Origin: Nitrosarchaeum sp.
GTDB lineage: Archaea; Thermoproteota; Nitrososphaeria; Nitrososphaerales; Nitrosopumilaceae
DNA length: 64,000 bases
Reading direction: 5' to 3'
NCBI GenBank assembly: GCA_003569705.1
Contig: BGOU01000001.1
Span: forward strand, 1-64,000
The notes below the pieces were generated by a model. The model saw nothing but the letters and a program-made list of their open reading frames with translations, had not been told where the DNA came from and made no database searches. Shown one piece after another: positions 46,141 to 56,019 of the stretch (the stretch's first letter is position 1; every line of letters starts with the position of its first letter). Both the position numbers and the translations under genes were made by a program.

Positions 46141-46824
46141 TCAAAGATGAAATAATAATTTGAAATTATTGTAAAAATTATTCATATTGTTTTTGACAAT
46201 TGAAATATTTTCATCAATATCAGAACGAATTTTTTGGGGATCGATGTATGGTATTTGTTCTAGTTTTTCCCGAGTCTTATCAAGCCAAAGATTAACCATT
46301 TCAGCATTTACTTCTAGGTGAAATTGTAACCCAATTGCACTATTAATTTGAAATGCCTGATTTTGATAATTTTCAGAGTGCACCAATCTTACTGCCCCTT
46401 CAGGCAAATCAAACGTGTCACCGTGCCAATGAAATACAGTAAAAGGGTTTGTAAACCCAGAAAACAATTTAGAATCAGTATCAATTTTCAAATCATGGTA
46501 AAATCCAATTTCTTTTTTTGGACCACGGTATACTTTTCCTCCAAAAGTTTTTGCAATCAATTGCGAGCCTAAACAAATTCCAAGTACAGGAATATCGTCA
46601 TCTACTGTTTTTTTAATCAGTTTTTGTTCTGCCTGCAAATAAGGCAAATCCTCATTAGCACTTTCAGGAGCACCTAAAATTACTAGAAGCGAATATTTTT
46701 TTTCCGGAAGTTTCTCATGTTTTGCATTAACTGAATGAATGGTAAATCCGTCATTGGCTAAAAGTTCACCCAGGTAGCCAGATCCTTCTGTTCTTGTGTT
46801 TTGTACAACTAAAACTTCAGACAC
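46141..46824 (-). CDS. Class I glutamine amidotransferase-like protein
   Basis: GATase1 fold like GMP synthase small domains: nucleophile C84 in LGICLGSQLIA, substrate loop FHWHGDTFDLP, and His/Glu in GLQFHLEVN. No synthetase partner is adjacent, so it may be a stand-alone hydrolase or transferase of the family. Confidence 0.8.
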   Translation of the reverse strand: MSEVLVVQNTRTEGSGYLGELLANDGFTIHSVNAKHEKLPEKKYSLLVILGAPESANEDLPYLQAEQKLIKKTVDDDIPVLGICLGSQLIAKTFGGKVYRGPKKEIGFYHDLKIDTDSKLFSGFTNPFTVFHWHGDTFDLPEGAVRLVHSENYQNQAFQINSAIGLQFHLEVNAEMVNLWLDKTREKLEQIPYIDPQKIRSDIDENISIVKNNMNNFYNNFKLLFHL

Positions 46825-46873
46825 GAATAATTTTTAGCAAAAGCGATTAATATGTTAAAGCAAGCATCACATT

Positions 46874-47251
46874 GTGCTTGTAACAGAGCAAGAGATTCAA
46901 GAGATAAGAAATTTTGTATTTCAGCTAAATTTAATGAAAGACAGTATTGTGGTAGTAGAAGGAAAAAGAGATGCAGCAGCATTAAAAAAATTAGGATTTT
47001 CAGGTCAAATAATTGAATTTCATAAATGTGGTGGAATTGTAAATTTTGCAGATTCTGTTGCAAAATATGAGAAACTAATCATTCTTTTTGACAGAGATAG
47101 AAAGGGAAGATACTTAACAGAAAAAACAATTCAACTTTTACAGCGTAGAACAAAAATCGATCTTTCTTTTAAAAGAAAACTCACAGTGATAACCAGAGGA
47201 AAAATAAGATTTGTAGAACAGCTAGTTTGTTATGAATCGTATCTAGTCTAA
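46874..47251 (+). CDS. Small Toprim-domain protein
   Basis: A nearly pure Toprim fold in 125 residues: Glu in SIVVVEGKRDAAALKKLGF and DxD in LIILFDRDRKG. Small Toprim proteins occur in archaea with roles in RNA or DNA processing that are mostly unknown. The GTG start at 46874 is the only reasonable one. The gene overlaps the gdhA stop on the opposite strand. Confidence 0.75.
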   Translation: MLVTEQEIQEIRNFVFQLNLMKDSIVVVEGKRDAAALKKLGFSGQIIEFHKCGGIVNFADSVAKYEKLIILFDRDRKGRYLTEKTIQLLQRRTKIDLSFKRKLTVITRGKIRFVEQLVCYESYLV

Positions 47252-48522
47252 GGCCAGATACCTTTTTGGTTAAAGGCCTCTACAACTCTACCGACTGCCA
47301 AAGCCATAGTAGCTCGTCTCATGTCGATTTTGTGTTTATTGGCTAGTGCATATGCATCTTTGAAACCTTTTGTAATGTTGCCTTCCATCTTTTTTGCAAC
47401 TTCATCAAAAGTCCAATAGTAACCCATGTTGTTTTGTACCCATTCCAAATATGAGATGCAGACACCACCGGAATTTGCCAGTATATCTGGAATTACTAGA
47501 ATTTTCTTTTGGTAAATTATAGGATCTGCCTCAGGTAATGTTGGACCGTTTGCAGCTTCGGCAATTATTCTACATTTGAGATTCTTTGCAATCTTTGCAT
47601 CAATTTGATTCTCTAGTGCTCCTGGAACCAAAATATCACATTTTGTTGTTAGTAATTCCTCGGTGGAGATTTTCTTACTTCCAGGGAAACCAACTACTGA
47701 TTTTGTCTTTTGTTTAAATTCAATTAACTTACTAACTTTGGCTCCATTTGGAATTGATATAGAACCTTTAGAGTCACTTACAGCAATAACTTTGGCACCC
47801 AATTTTTCTAAATATTCACCAGTAAATGTAGATGCATTTCCAAATCCCTGTAAAACAACTTTGGCACCTTTTAGATTTAGTTTCAAAGCTTTTGCTGCTT
47901 CTCTTACACAATATGATACACCTAATCCAGTAGCAACATCTCTTGCCAGAGAGCCGCCCATTGAAATTGGTTTTCCAGTGATTACACCAGGTGAGTAAAC
48001 ATTTCCATTTAGTTTGCTAAAGGTATCCATGATTTGGGTCATTTCTCTACCAGTTGTGTAAACATCTGGTGCTGGGATATCTTTGCCAGGTCCAATAATT
48101 TCAAATATTTTATATGCAAATCCTCTGGTGAGTCTTTCCATTTCAGCGTCACTTAGTTTTTCGGTCTTTGCGTTGACATAGATTCCTCCCTTACCGCCTC
48201 CCAATGGAATATCAACAACTGCACACTTCCATGTCATCCAAGAAGATAATGCCATGACTTCGCGTTCCATGTATTCAACTCCACCTTCAGGGTTAAAGTA
48301 TCGGATTCCACCTTTGTATGGTCCTCTATCATTATTGTGTTGACTTCTAAAACCGGTAAACATTCTGATTTGTCCATTATCCATTTTAACTGGAATTTTT
48401 ACTCTCAAAACTTTGTTTGGTGTTGCTAGATATTCACGTAGACCTTTGTCCTTAATTCCAAGAACATCACATGCGTCATTGACTTGTTTTGTTGCATTTG
48501 CAAAAGGATCTAACTTTACCAA
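47248..48522 (-). CDS. gdhA: Glutamate dehydrogenase
   Basis: Interconverts 2-oxoglutarate plus ammonium and glutamate. PYKGGIRYFNPEG, the catalytic-Lys region DIPLGGGKGGIYV, VVLQGFGNASTFTGEYLEKL (dinucleotide site) and AEAANGPTLPEAD are canonical. 424 residues, normal for the hexameric enzyme. In an ammonia oxidizer it is the likely entry of ammonium into amino acids. TTG 48522 start. Confidence 0.94.
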   Translation of the reverse strand: MVKLDPFANATKQVNDACDVLGIKDKGLREYLATPNKVLRVKIPVKMDNGQIRMFTGFRSQHNNDRGPYKGGIRYFNPEGGVEYMEREVMALSSWMTWKCAVVDIPLGGGKGGIYVNAKTEKLSDAEMERLTRGFAYKIFEIIGPGKDIPAPDVYTTGREMTQIMDTFSKLNGNVYSPGVITGKPISMGGSLARDVATGLGVSYCVREAAKALKLNLKGAKVVLQGFGNASTFTGEYLEKLGAKVIAVSDSKGSISIPNGAKVSKLIEFKQKTKSVVGFPGSKKISTEELLTTKCDILVPGALENQIDAKIAKNLKCRIIAEAANGPTLPEADPIIYQKKILVIPDILANSGGVCISYLEWVQNNMGYYWTFDEVAKKMEGNITKGFKDAYALANKHKIDMRRATMALAVGRVVEAFNQKGIWP

Positions 48523-48593
48523 GATGATCGAATTTGAAATATCATATTATATTAAGTTTATTTTAAAATATTAGATCGCTCATCACACATTGA

Positions 48594-48974
48594 TTAAAGA
48601 TAGACCTTTTTTTGATTCATTTTTTGATCTAGTTTATCAATTGCCAGATCAAGTGCGCCAATGTTAACTTCTAAAAATGTAGATATGTAAAACATTGCAC
48701 CGTACTTTTCACCAGTTTTGAGGATCATGTTGTTTTTCTCCAGTACTTTCATGTGATGTTGAATCGCCTTGTAATCTAATTGAAGTTCCTGTGCTAATTG
48801 GTATGTGTTGTACGATCGTTCAAGTAATAACATGATTACTCGCAATCTTGTAAAACCACCTCTTGTATTGGTAAACAAATAGAACAGTAATTTACTGGTC
48901 TGTTTGTCGGGTTTTCTTTGTTCTGATTTGGATCTCAAAATTTCCTTGAATTCGAGGAGTTGGGCTCTAGTCAT
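48594..48974 (-). CDS. Winged-helix transcriptional regulator (ArsR-like)
   Basis: 126 residues with a central winged helix: LRVIMLLLERSYNTYQLAQ, then the recognition helix YKAIQHHMKVLEKNN and the wing MILKTGEKYGAMFYIS. A basic N-terminal helix and an acidic amphipathic C-terminal helix probably dimerize. The target is unknown; it is divergent from psmA and could act there. Confidence 0.75.
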   Translation of the reverse strand: MTRAQLLEFKEILRSKSEQRKPDKQTSKLLFYLFTNTRGGFTRLRVIMLLLERSYNTYQLAQELQLDYKAIQHHMKVLEKNNMILKTGEKYGAMFYISTFLEVNIGALDLAIDKLDQKMNQKKVYL

Positions 48975-49099
48975 TTATTTTCCTTGCACATTGTGGGTGG
49001 AATTTGCTTAAAACACTATTTCCAGATCTTACCCATATCTATTACAAAACAATGAAGGACAATTACCCTTAAATTGACTGAGGAGGGACTCGTCATATT

Positions 49100-49825
49100 A
49101 TGATGGCATCACGCGGTTACGATATGACCCCTACAATGTATTCGCCTGATGGAAGAATTTACCAAGTCGAATATGCTATTGAGACAGTAAAAAGAGGTAC
49201 ACTTGCCATAGGAATTCGTAGTAAGGAAGGAGTCATCATGGCAGTTGAGGAAAAGCCACGTGCACTGCAAACATCAAATGTAACACAGAAAATTTTTCAA
49301 GTGGATTACCATATTGGAGTAGCAGCTGCAGGATACATTCCAGATGCTCGTGTTCAAGTAGATAATGCCAGATTTTTTTCACAGGGAAATAGAATGACTT
49401 ATGATGAATCAGTAGAGGTTGCAACTGTTGCCAAGCATTTAGCAGATCAGTCCCATCAATTTACGCAGTATTCAGGAGTACGTCCTAATGGAGTTGCTTT
49501 GATAATTGCAGGAGTTGATCAAAAGGGAGAATCAATCTATGTCACAGATCCTAGTGGAACTTATGTACAGTATGCAGCAATTGCAATAGGTGCAGGTTCT
49601 GATGAAGTAAATGCATTTTTGGAAAAACATTACAATTCGAATATGAGTTTGAGTGATGCAGCATCACTTGCCATTGCATCAATTAATCTAAAAGCAGAAC
49701 AAAAAGAAGGATTGAATCACATTAAAATGGCCAAAGTCACTACAGAGAAAAAAACATTTGAAAAAGTGTCAGAATCAGATTTACAAAATTATGCTAAAAA
49801 TGCATCTAAATTTACAGCATCTTAA
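49100..49825 (+). CDS. psmA: Proteasome subunit alpha
   Basis: Outer-ring subunit of the 20S proteasome. YDMTPTMYSPDGRIYQVEYA is the family-specific start, with the N-terminal gate residues. GPxxQ-like substitutes and IGAGSDEVNAFLEKHY follow. It lacks the N-terminal catalytic Thr, as expected for alpha. A purine-rich GAGGAGG lies 14 bases before the first ATG. ATG 49103 is an equal candidate start. Confidence 0.94.
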   Translation: MMASRGYDMTPTMYSPDGRIYQVEYAIETVKRGTLAIGIRSKEGVIMAVEEKPRALQTSNVTQKIFQVDYHIGVAAAGYIPDARVQVDNARFFSQGNRMTYDESVEVATVAKHLADQSHQFTQYSGVRPNGVALIIAGVDQKGESIYVTDPSGTYVQYAAIAIGAGSDEVNAFLEKHYNSNMSLSDAASLAIASINLKAEQKEGLNHIKMAKVTTEKKTFEKVSESDLQNYAKNASKFTAS

Positions 49826-49877
49826 GTTGAAATTTAGATTTGAAAACTATTCAAACTAGTCTAGAAAGACGATAAGT

Positions 49878-50567
49878 ATGGGATTAGGAAGTTACTGGGG
49901 AGAAGTCATAGAAGTACTTCGTGAAATTATACCAGTTTATGACAAAGTAAATTCATACATCTCACTGGGTAAGGATGTAGAGCACAGGAATAGAGGAATA
50001 AAAGGCAGAGTATTTCCAGGAGATAAAATTCTTGATGCAGGATCCGGTTTTGGAAACATGTCTAAAACTGCCTTAAAGTTATGTGATGGAAAAATTTCAA
50101 TTACACTTTATGATCCCCTTGTGCCAATGTTAAAAAACACAGGAACTTATTTTGAAAAAACACCGGATTTGATAAATGGTGTTTTTGAACACATTCCATT
50201 TAAGGATGAAGAATTCGATGCAGTTTTGTGCGGATATTCCCTTAGAGATGCCATTAATTTGAGAATTGCGATTTCAGAGATTCACAGAGTATTAAAAAAT
50301 AATGGTAGATTTGTGATTGTTGATTTAGGAAAACCTGATGAGGCAATAATCAGATTAGGAGTATCGTTTTACCTCAGATTTATTCTTCCAATACTGGCAT
50401 TAATTGCAGCAGGAAAACTGGGTTTGAAATTTGGTACTCTATATGGTACATACAAAAGATGGCCACAAAATAAAAAGTTGGAAAAATTATTACTGGAGAA
50501 ATTTTCCAAAGTAGAGTTTGAGAAAGATCTTATGGGCGGAGCAATAATGGTTGCCGCATACAAATGA
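49878..50567 (+). CDS. UbiE/MenG-like SAM methyltransferase
   Basis: Class I methyltransferase. The SAM-binding motif is KILDAGSGFGNMSKTAL, with DAVLCGYSLRDAINL and IHRVLKNNGRFVIVDLGKPD as in quinone-methylating enzymes. A hydrophobic segment at about 160-185 could contact membrane-bound quinone. A role in menaquinone-like synthesis is plausible but not proven. Its TGA overlaps the next ATG. Confidence 0.8.
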   Translation: MGLGSYWGEVIEVLREIIPVYDKVNSYISLGKDVEHRNRGIKGRVFPGDKILDAGSGFGNMSKTALKLCDGKISITLYDPLVPMLKNTGTYFEKTPDLINGVFEHIPFKDEEFDAVLCGYSLRDAINLRIAISEIHRVLKNNGRFVIVDLGKPDEAIIRLGVSFYLRFILPILALIAAGKLGLKFGTLYGTYKRWPQNKKLEKLLLEKFSKVEFEKDLMGGAIMVAAYK

Positions 50568-51720
50568 ACAAAGTACTGGTACTTGTAAACATCACCGGTT
50601 TAATCATAGGTGTCTCTTACGGACTACACGGTCCAATATTACCAATATTTGCAAAAAACATAATCGGGGCAACATATTCTGAACTTGGTTTTATCGGACT
50701 AGCGAATTTTATTCCCTACATGTTTATTCCAATATTTGTAGGGATTCTCCTTGACAAATTCAATAAAGGATACCTTCTAGCAATAGGTGCGGCAATCAAT
50801 TCAACATCGATCTATCTTCTTTCAATAGCACAATCAGTCCCAGAGATAATGGGGTTTAGAATAATGACTGGAATAGCTCATGCATTTTTCTGGCCACCAT
50901 GCCAAGCCATTATTGCCAATGAAAGTAACGAACAAACCAGAGTAGAAACATCTCGTGGTTTACAATGTTTTTTGTAATGGGATTTATGATTGGCCCATTA
51001 TTAGGAACAGTATTTCTTGAAGGTCTAGATGTCACATATAGAATTCTATTTCAAATAGCTTCGTTCATTTTGGCAAGTACCATAATTTTTGCTCTTGTGA
51101 TTTCCAGAAAAAGTATCACAAACCATCATGAAAGATTCTCACTTTCATCAATTAAGGAGATGAAAAAATTTCCAGAGGTCATAATATTGTTAATTTTTTG
51201 TACCTCATCTTTTGGGATAATTTTATCAATTTATCCTGCGTTCTTAAATGACAGCGGAATGTCAGATACTGATATTTTGTTGTTGTATTTCGCTTTTGGA
51301 ATTTCAAGGGTAATATCACTTGCATTAATAGGTAAATTCTCAAGAAAGACTAGTCAAACATTGATTGTAGCTATTATAGCCATTTCAGTGGGATTGGCAA
51401 TCTCAGCAGTTTCAGATTCAATTATCATGTTTGCAATAGCATTGGTGTTTATGGGATTTGGGTTTAGCATATTTTTCCCCTTGACTCTTGAAATAATTTT
51501 GAGTAAAACAAGTAAAGGGATGTCAGGAAAAATAATAGGGGCATACGAAACGGTTTTTGGTATCGGTTGGGCAATAGGACCAACTCTTGGAGGACCTATA
51601 GCACAATCATTTGGCAATCAATCACCTTATCTTGTATTTTTTATCATAGGAATTGCAGTTACAGTTTTGGCTATCAAATACAGAAAAAAATTAGAACCAA
51701 AAAGAATACAAAATTCCTAA
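50564..51720 (+). CDS. Major facilitator superfamily transporter, one frameshift
   Basis: MFS protein of about 385 residues. The first part (LIIGVSYGLHGPILPIFAK to TSRGLQ) stops at 50977. The second part starts in the next frame at 50965 with MFFVMGFMIGPLLGTVFLE. Restoring one A (CAA ATG TTT TTT) near 50961 joins them in mid-helix exactly as the family requires. An indel error is more likely than decay, because both halves are well conserved. Confidence 0.82.
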
Positions 51721-51800
51721 TGTGTAATTCAAAAACATCTAGTTGCAAAAAACGTGGAGACAAGGCATCCATAAAATCACACAATAATTCTTTTAACTGA
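51720..51800 (+). CDS. Possible coupled microprotein, 26 aa
   Basis: Starts MCNSKTSSCKKRGDKA. The ATG overlaps the MFS stop as TAATG, which is the only support besides its polar, basic composition. Confidence 0.25.
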   Translation: MCNSKTSSCKKRGDKASIKSHNNSFN

Positions 51801-51826
51801 TTAAAATTTTCCAATAATTGGCAGAT

Positions 51827-54760
51827 ATGCTCATGCGTGTAATGATTTTAGCAATTGCAAGTTTGGTAATTGTGTTTGCAGGCATTATTTCAGCAAGTGC
51901 TGAAGAGATAACGATTCCAGAATGGGTAAAAACAACCCTAGTAATGTGGTCAAAAGGAGAAATATCAGATCAAGAATTTGTTACTGCCATAGACTATCTA
52001 AAGGACAAAGGCATTGTAAAATTATCATCAGTTAACGACGAGGAAGTTCAAAGACAGATAGCATACCTAAAGGCGAAAAATGAAGTAATAAAAAAGGAAG
52101 TAGAAGATCTTCGTAAAACAAACGAAGAGTATAGAATTTCATTAAAAAGTCAAGAGATCAATAAAGGAAGCACCACAACATCAACATCAAGTCTATTACG
52201 TGAGTATGATGCGCTTCAAAAAGAAGTAAAAACACTAAGAGAGACCAACAGACAATTCGGAAATCAAATCAGTTCATATATGAACAATAACAAAATTACA
52301 AATGACAAAGTTTCTGGAAACACAAACGATGAAAATAAAATACTTCAAATTGAATCAGATTATGTAAAAAAATTGAATGAACTAGAACAAGAAACCCAAG
52401 ATGATAAAAACAAAATCGACGAACTGCAAAGCAAGACATTGGAGTATGAACAAGATATCAAGTTATTGAAAATAGAAAATGAAAATAAAAATAATACATT
52501 AAAATCACTCAAAAGTGAAAATCAAGCAAATAAAGATGACATAAATCAATTAACCAAGGGAAACAAATCTTTTGACAGTCTAACTACAAACATTCGCACA
52601 GAAAATTTGGAGCAGAAAAAGAAAATTGTGGAATATGAAAATACAATAAAAACATTTGACTCTAATTTTGATGTTTTAAATAAAAAACAGTCAAACATGA
52701 AAGAGGAAATTGCAGCACTTAAAGAAGAAAATTCAAAATATCAAAATGCAATAAATAGCATGGAAGGATTAAATCAAGAACAGAAAAACATACTGATTAC
52801 AAGCGCAAAAGACCTAGAAGAGACAAAAAAGAACCTTAGTACGCTTGATCAAAAAATTAAAAATTATGAAAGTTCCATCCTTTCTTTAGAAGCAAAAAAC
52901 AAAGAGTACCAAGGTAAAATCACTCAAACTGAGGCTGAAAAGTCAGAATACAAGGAAAAAATCAACCAACTTGAAGCAAAAAATTCGGAGCAACGAAAAA
53001 CAATCGTTAATCTGACAAAGGATTTTCACGAATCAGATAAAGTTGCAACATCTGTAAATTCAGAATTAAATGCCTACAAAAACATCATAGATACACTAGA
53101 AAGTGAAAACAAACAATACAAATCAAAAATTACCGAATTAGAAGACAAGAATAATAAAAAAGATTCATCAATGGCTTCATTAAATAAAGATCATAGTGTT
53201 ATAAATGATTTAGTGAAAAGCCTAAATTCCAAAATTACCACATATGAAAATACCATCAAAGTTTTAGAAAACAAAGAAGAAAGTAAACAAAGTTCAGCTA
53301 CAGAGGCACAAATGCAAATTGACAAATCAAATAAAAATGCAGATACACTGAAATCCAAGATCGTAGATTATGAAAAACAAATAAAGAATTTACAATCTGA
53401 AAATAAAGACAGTAAAAACTCACTAAAATCAGTTAGCAATGAAATGAGTGAAAACTATAACCTCATCAAAAAGTTAAATCAAGAAAAAGATGATTATGAA
53501 AAAAGACTAGAAGTATTAAAGAAAGAAAATAAAATTCTCAGCAACCAATCTCAACGGGTAGGAAGTCAAAATACGGACAAAGAATCAAGCATAACTAAAA
53601 TTTCATCAGAAAACGAAGAGTTGAAAAAACAAATTGGTTCACTTCAATTAGAGATAAAACAAAAACGCCAAGAAGTTGATTCCTTAAAAAATATACAACA
53701 GGGAAAAGAATCCGTTAAAACATATGTGATTCAGCCCCCAGTACCCATATCACAATATGATAATAATGGAGAATTAGACGAGGTAAAAAAACAGAGTGAC
53801 AGATACCTAGTAGAAGTAAATTATCTCAAGGCAAAAAACATAGTCATTGATGAGGAAATAGAGACGCTAAGGGGAGAAAATGAAGAATACAGAATATTGA
53901 TCAACTTACTAAAGAAAGGAGAAAATTCACAGACAGGAGTTGCAAGTACAAATCATGATAATATTAGTCCTAAAAAATGGGGAGGGGTAGTTATGCACGA
54001 AACAGTGGATGATGTAAAACAAATTCCCAAGGATTGGATTAATAAAATCGATTCAACCAAAAAATATTCAATTTATGTTGAATCAGTACCAAAATGGTCT
54101 TCAGATGTAAGTGGAGAAGTAAGCAGTGCACTGAAATTCTGGAAAGATAAAGCAGGGGTTAATTTTGATCAGGTAAATACACCAGATGCAGACACTGTAA
54201 TTATCAGCTGGAAAAAAACACTACAAAGTAATTACGACGGATACACAACAAATAGAAAACAAGTAGACGTATCACTTGGAAGTTATGGTTGTGATAAGAA
54301 TTGGAGAGCATATGATTCTAAATCAGTTAGAGATATTTTGATTCATGAAATAGGACACGTCTTGGGTCTTGAACATTCTTCAGACAAAAGTAACATAATG
54401 TATCCAATGATTTACAGTGGAAAGTTTGCACCTGTTGATACAACAATCACCATAAATACAAAAGAGTCTGCGTTTATCAAAACCTGTTCTTTTAGTGCTG
54501 AGCCCGCCTACAAATATACAGTAAAAGCAAAAAATACAACTAAAAAGTTTGATTTATTTTTTGTCCCATCAGATGCAGAGAAACAAACCTTTGATGCAGG
54601 TAAACAGTTTGACTATTATTCAAACATTAATTGTATTGGATTAAGCAAATCAGCACAAAGTGGAACATGTGAAAATGTAGTAGATACTGGTGGATTACTA
54701 ATAGTAAATTCTGAAAATAATGAAAAGATCACCATCAGCGTACATATCGAAGAAAAATAG
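51827..54760 (+). CDS. Secreted giant coiled-coil protein with C-terminal matrixin-type metalloprotease
   Basis: Signal peptide at about residues 1-26 (MLMRVMILAIASLVIVFAGI), then a W-V-K/W module (IPEWVKTTLVMWSKGEISDQ). About 650 residues of heptad-rich, Lys/Glu/Asn/Ser coiled coil follow (about 60-710). The C-terminal domain has the metzincin site HEIGHVLGLEH (H840, E841, H844, H850) with the Met-turn in NIMYPMIYSG, followed by a beta domain with Cys. The length suggests a rod that places a protease far from the cell. ATG 51827 gives a better signal peptide than TTG 51818. TatA follows 43 bases later. Confidence 0.85.
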   Translation: MLMRVMILAIASLVIVFAGIISASAEEITIPEWVKTTLVMWSKGEISDQEFVTAIDYLKDKGIVKLSSVNDEEVQRQIAYLKAKNEVIKKEVEDLRKTNEEYRISLKSQEINKGSTTTSTSSLLREYDALQKEVKTLRETNRQFGNQISSYMNNNKITNDKVSGNTNDENKILQIESDYVKKLNELEQETQDDKNKIDELQSKTLEYEQDIKLLKIENENKNNTLKSLKSENQANKDDINQLTKGNKSFDSLTTNIRTENLEQKKKIVEYENTIKTFDSNFDVLNKKQSNMKEEIAALKEENSKYQNAINSMEGLNQEQKNILITSAKDLEETKKNLSTLDQKIKNYESSILSLEAKNKEYQGKITQTEAEKSEYKEKINQLEAKNSEQRKTIVNLTKDFHESDKVATSVNSELNAYKNIIDTLESENKQYKSKITELEDKNNKKDSSMASLNKDHSVINDLVKSLNSKITTYENTIKVLENKEESKQSSATEAQMQIDKSNKNADTLKSKIVDYEKQIKNLQSENKDSKNSLKSVSNEMSENYNLIKKLNQEKDDYEKRLEVLKKENKILSNQSQRVGSQNTDKESSITKISSENEELKKQIGSLQLEIKQKRQEVDSLKNIQQGKESVKTYVIQPPVPISQYDNNGELDEVKKQSDRYLVEVNYLKAKNIVIDEEIETLRGENEEYRILINLLKKGENSQTGVASTNHDNISPKKWGGVVMHETVDDVKQIPKDWINKIDSTKKYSIYVESVPKWSSDVSGEVSSALKFWKDKAGVNFDQVNTPDADTVIISWKKTLQSNYDGYTTNRKQVDVSLGSYGCDKNWRAYDSKSVRDILIHEIGHVLGLEHSSDKSNIMYPMIYSGKFAPVDTTITINTKESAFIKTCSFSAEPAYKYTVKAKNTTKKFDLFFVPSDAEKQTFDAGKQFDYYSNINCIGLSKSAQSGTCENVVDTGGLLIVNSENNEKITISVHIEEK

Positions 54761-54803
54761 CCTCAAACATTACGTTTAATTTCAAATAAAGTCATTTTAC
54801 ACT

Positions 54804-55151
54804 ATGCTCAATTATTCATTGGACATATTAGGCAGCGAATGGATAATCATAGTTTTGGTTGCATTAGCATTACTTTTGGGAACTAATCAGCTTCCTAGTA
54901 CTGCAAAGAAATTAGGAAAAATTGTAAATGAATTCAACAGAGCAAAAAATGAGGTTCAGAATCAGATGAAAGACATTTCAAATACCAATCTAGACATATC
55001 TGGACCTGTAGAAACTGAGAGACAAAAACTGGAGATGATTGCAAAATCACTAGGAGTGAATGTTGCAGAAAAATCCGATGACGAACTTAGGAAAATAATT
55101 TCCGGGAAGATGGGGCAAAAAAATACAGACGAGTCAGAAAACAAGGCCTAG
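54804..55151 (+). CDS. tatA: Twin-arginine translocase subunit TatA/E
   Basis: One N-terminal membrane helix (GSEWIIIVLVALALLLGTNQ), the hinge LPSTAKKLGKIVNEF and an amphipathic helix, then a polar tail: classic TatA. Forms the protein-conducting assembly of the Tat system. Convergent with the DNA methyltransferase gene, 3 bases apart. Confidence 0.9.
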   Translation: MLNYSLDILGSEWIIIVLVALALLLGTNQLPSTAKKLGKIVNEFNRAKNEVQNQMKDISNTNLDISGPVETERQKLEMIAKSLGVNVAEKSDDELRKIISGKMGQKNTDESENKA

Positions 55152-55154
55152 AAA

Positions 55155-55931
55155 TTATTCAGATTTTTTAATTCTGTAGAGATTTTTATCTAGTCTTTTT
55201 TTTGCAAATTTGTAATAATCAGGTACGATTTCAAATCCCAAATATTTTCTATTCATAGACTTGCTCACCACAGCTACTTGCCCAGACCCTAGGAAAGGAT
55301 CTAAAACAACATCCTGTTTTTCACTAGAATAGTGTAGCAATTTCTCAATTAATTCAGCAGGTAGTTTTGTAGGAGTTTTTTCATCGCCAGTCCAGTATTC
55401 ACGTTTAATTTCCCAGACATCCTCTTTATCTTTATAATGTAAGCTACGTCCTTCATTTGTTTTAGAATTTTTTTCAAATCTGGAGAATGGGAAAAATTTT
55501 CGTTGTTTATCATTTTTACAAACATAAAGACAGTGATAGTGCGAAGTAACAAATTTTCTTTTTGTTACAACGCCAAATTGGTATTTCCATATTATGTGAT
55601 TAATGGTAATAAATCCAGCATCATCTAATGCTTTTAGAATATCTTTGAGATTATTCCAACCTGAAAAAACATACATGCTTCCCGAGTCTTTAAGAGTACG
55701 AAATGCTTCTTTCATCCAATCTAGTGTAAAATCATAGTAATCCACAGCCTTGATTTCATTGTACCCTTGTATCACTCGAGAAGAAATTCGATTATAATTT
55801 GCCTTTGTAGCCTTGAAGTTAATTGCAAATGGGGGGTCAGTGATAATCAAATCAATTTTATTTTTTGGGATTAACTTCATACCGTCTATGCAATTCATGT
55901 TGTAAATTTTGTTAATTTCGATTTTTTTCAT
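55155..55931 (-). CDS. DNA methyltransferase (N6-adenine or N4-cytosine, beta class)
   Basis: Catalytic motif IV IITDPPFAIN is N-terminal and the SAM motif DPFLGSGQVAVVSK is C-terminal, the beta-class order. DPPF rather than DPPY or SPPY leaves the target base open. ATG 55931 (MKKIEINKIYNMNC) is chosen because the enzyme fold starts there and the longer frame to 56003 would leave only 16 bases for two divergent promoters. No endonuclease gene is next to it, so it is either solitary or works with the divergent helicase. Confidence 0.85.
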   Translation of the reverse strand: MKKIEINKIYNMNCIDGMKLIPKNKIDLIITDPPFAINFKATKANYNRISSRVIQGYNEIKAVDYYDFTLDWMKEAFRTLKDSGSMYVFSGWNNLKDILKALDDAGFITINHIIWKYQFGVVTKRKFVTSHYHCLYVCKNDKQRKFFPFSRFEKNSKTNEGRSLHYKDKEDVWEIKREYWTGDEKTPTKLPAELIEKLLHYSSEKQDVVLDPFLGSGQVAVVSKSMNRKYLGFEIVPDYYKFAKKRLDKNLYRIKKSE

Positions 55932-56019
55932 TTTTAAAATTAATCCTGTTCCCTCGTTTAATAATGTCGTGAAATAGTGTTTTTTGTTAAAATCAACAGT
56001 CAACCAATAAATCTACAAT

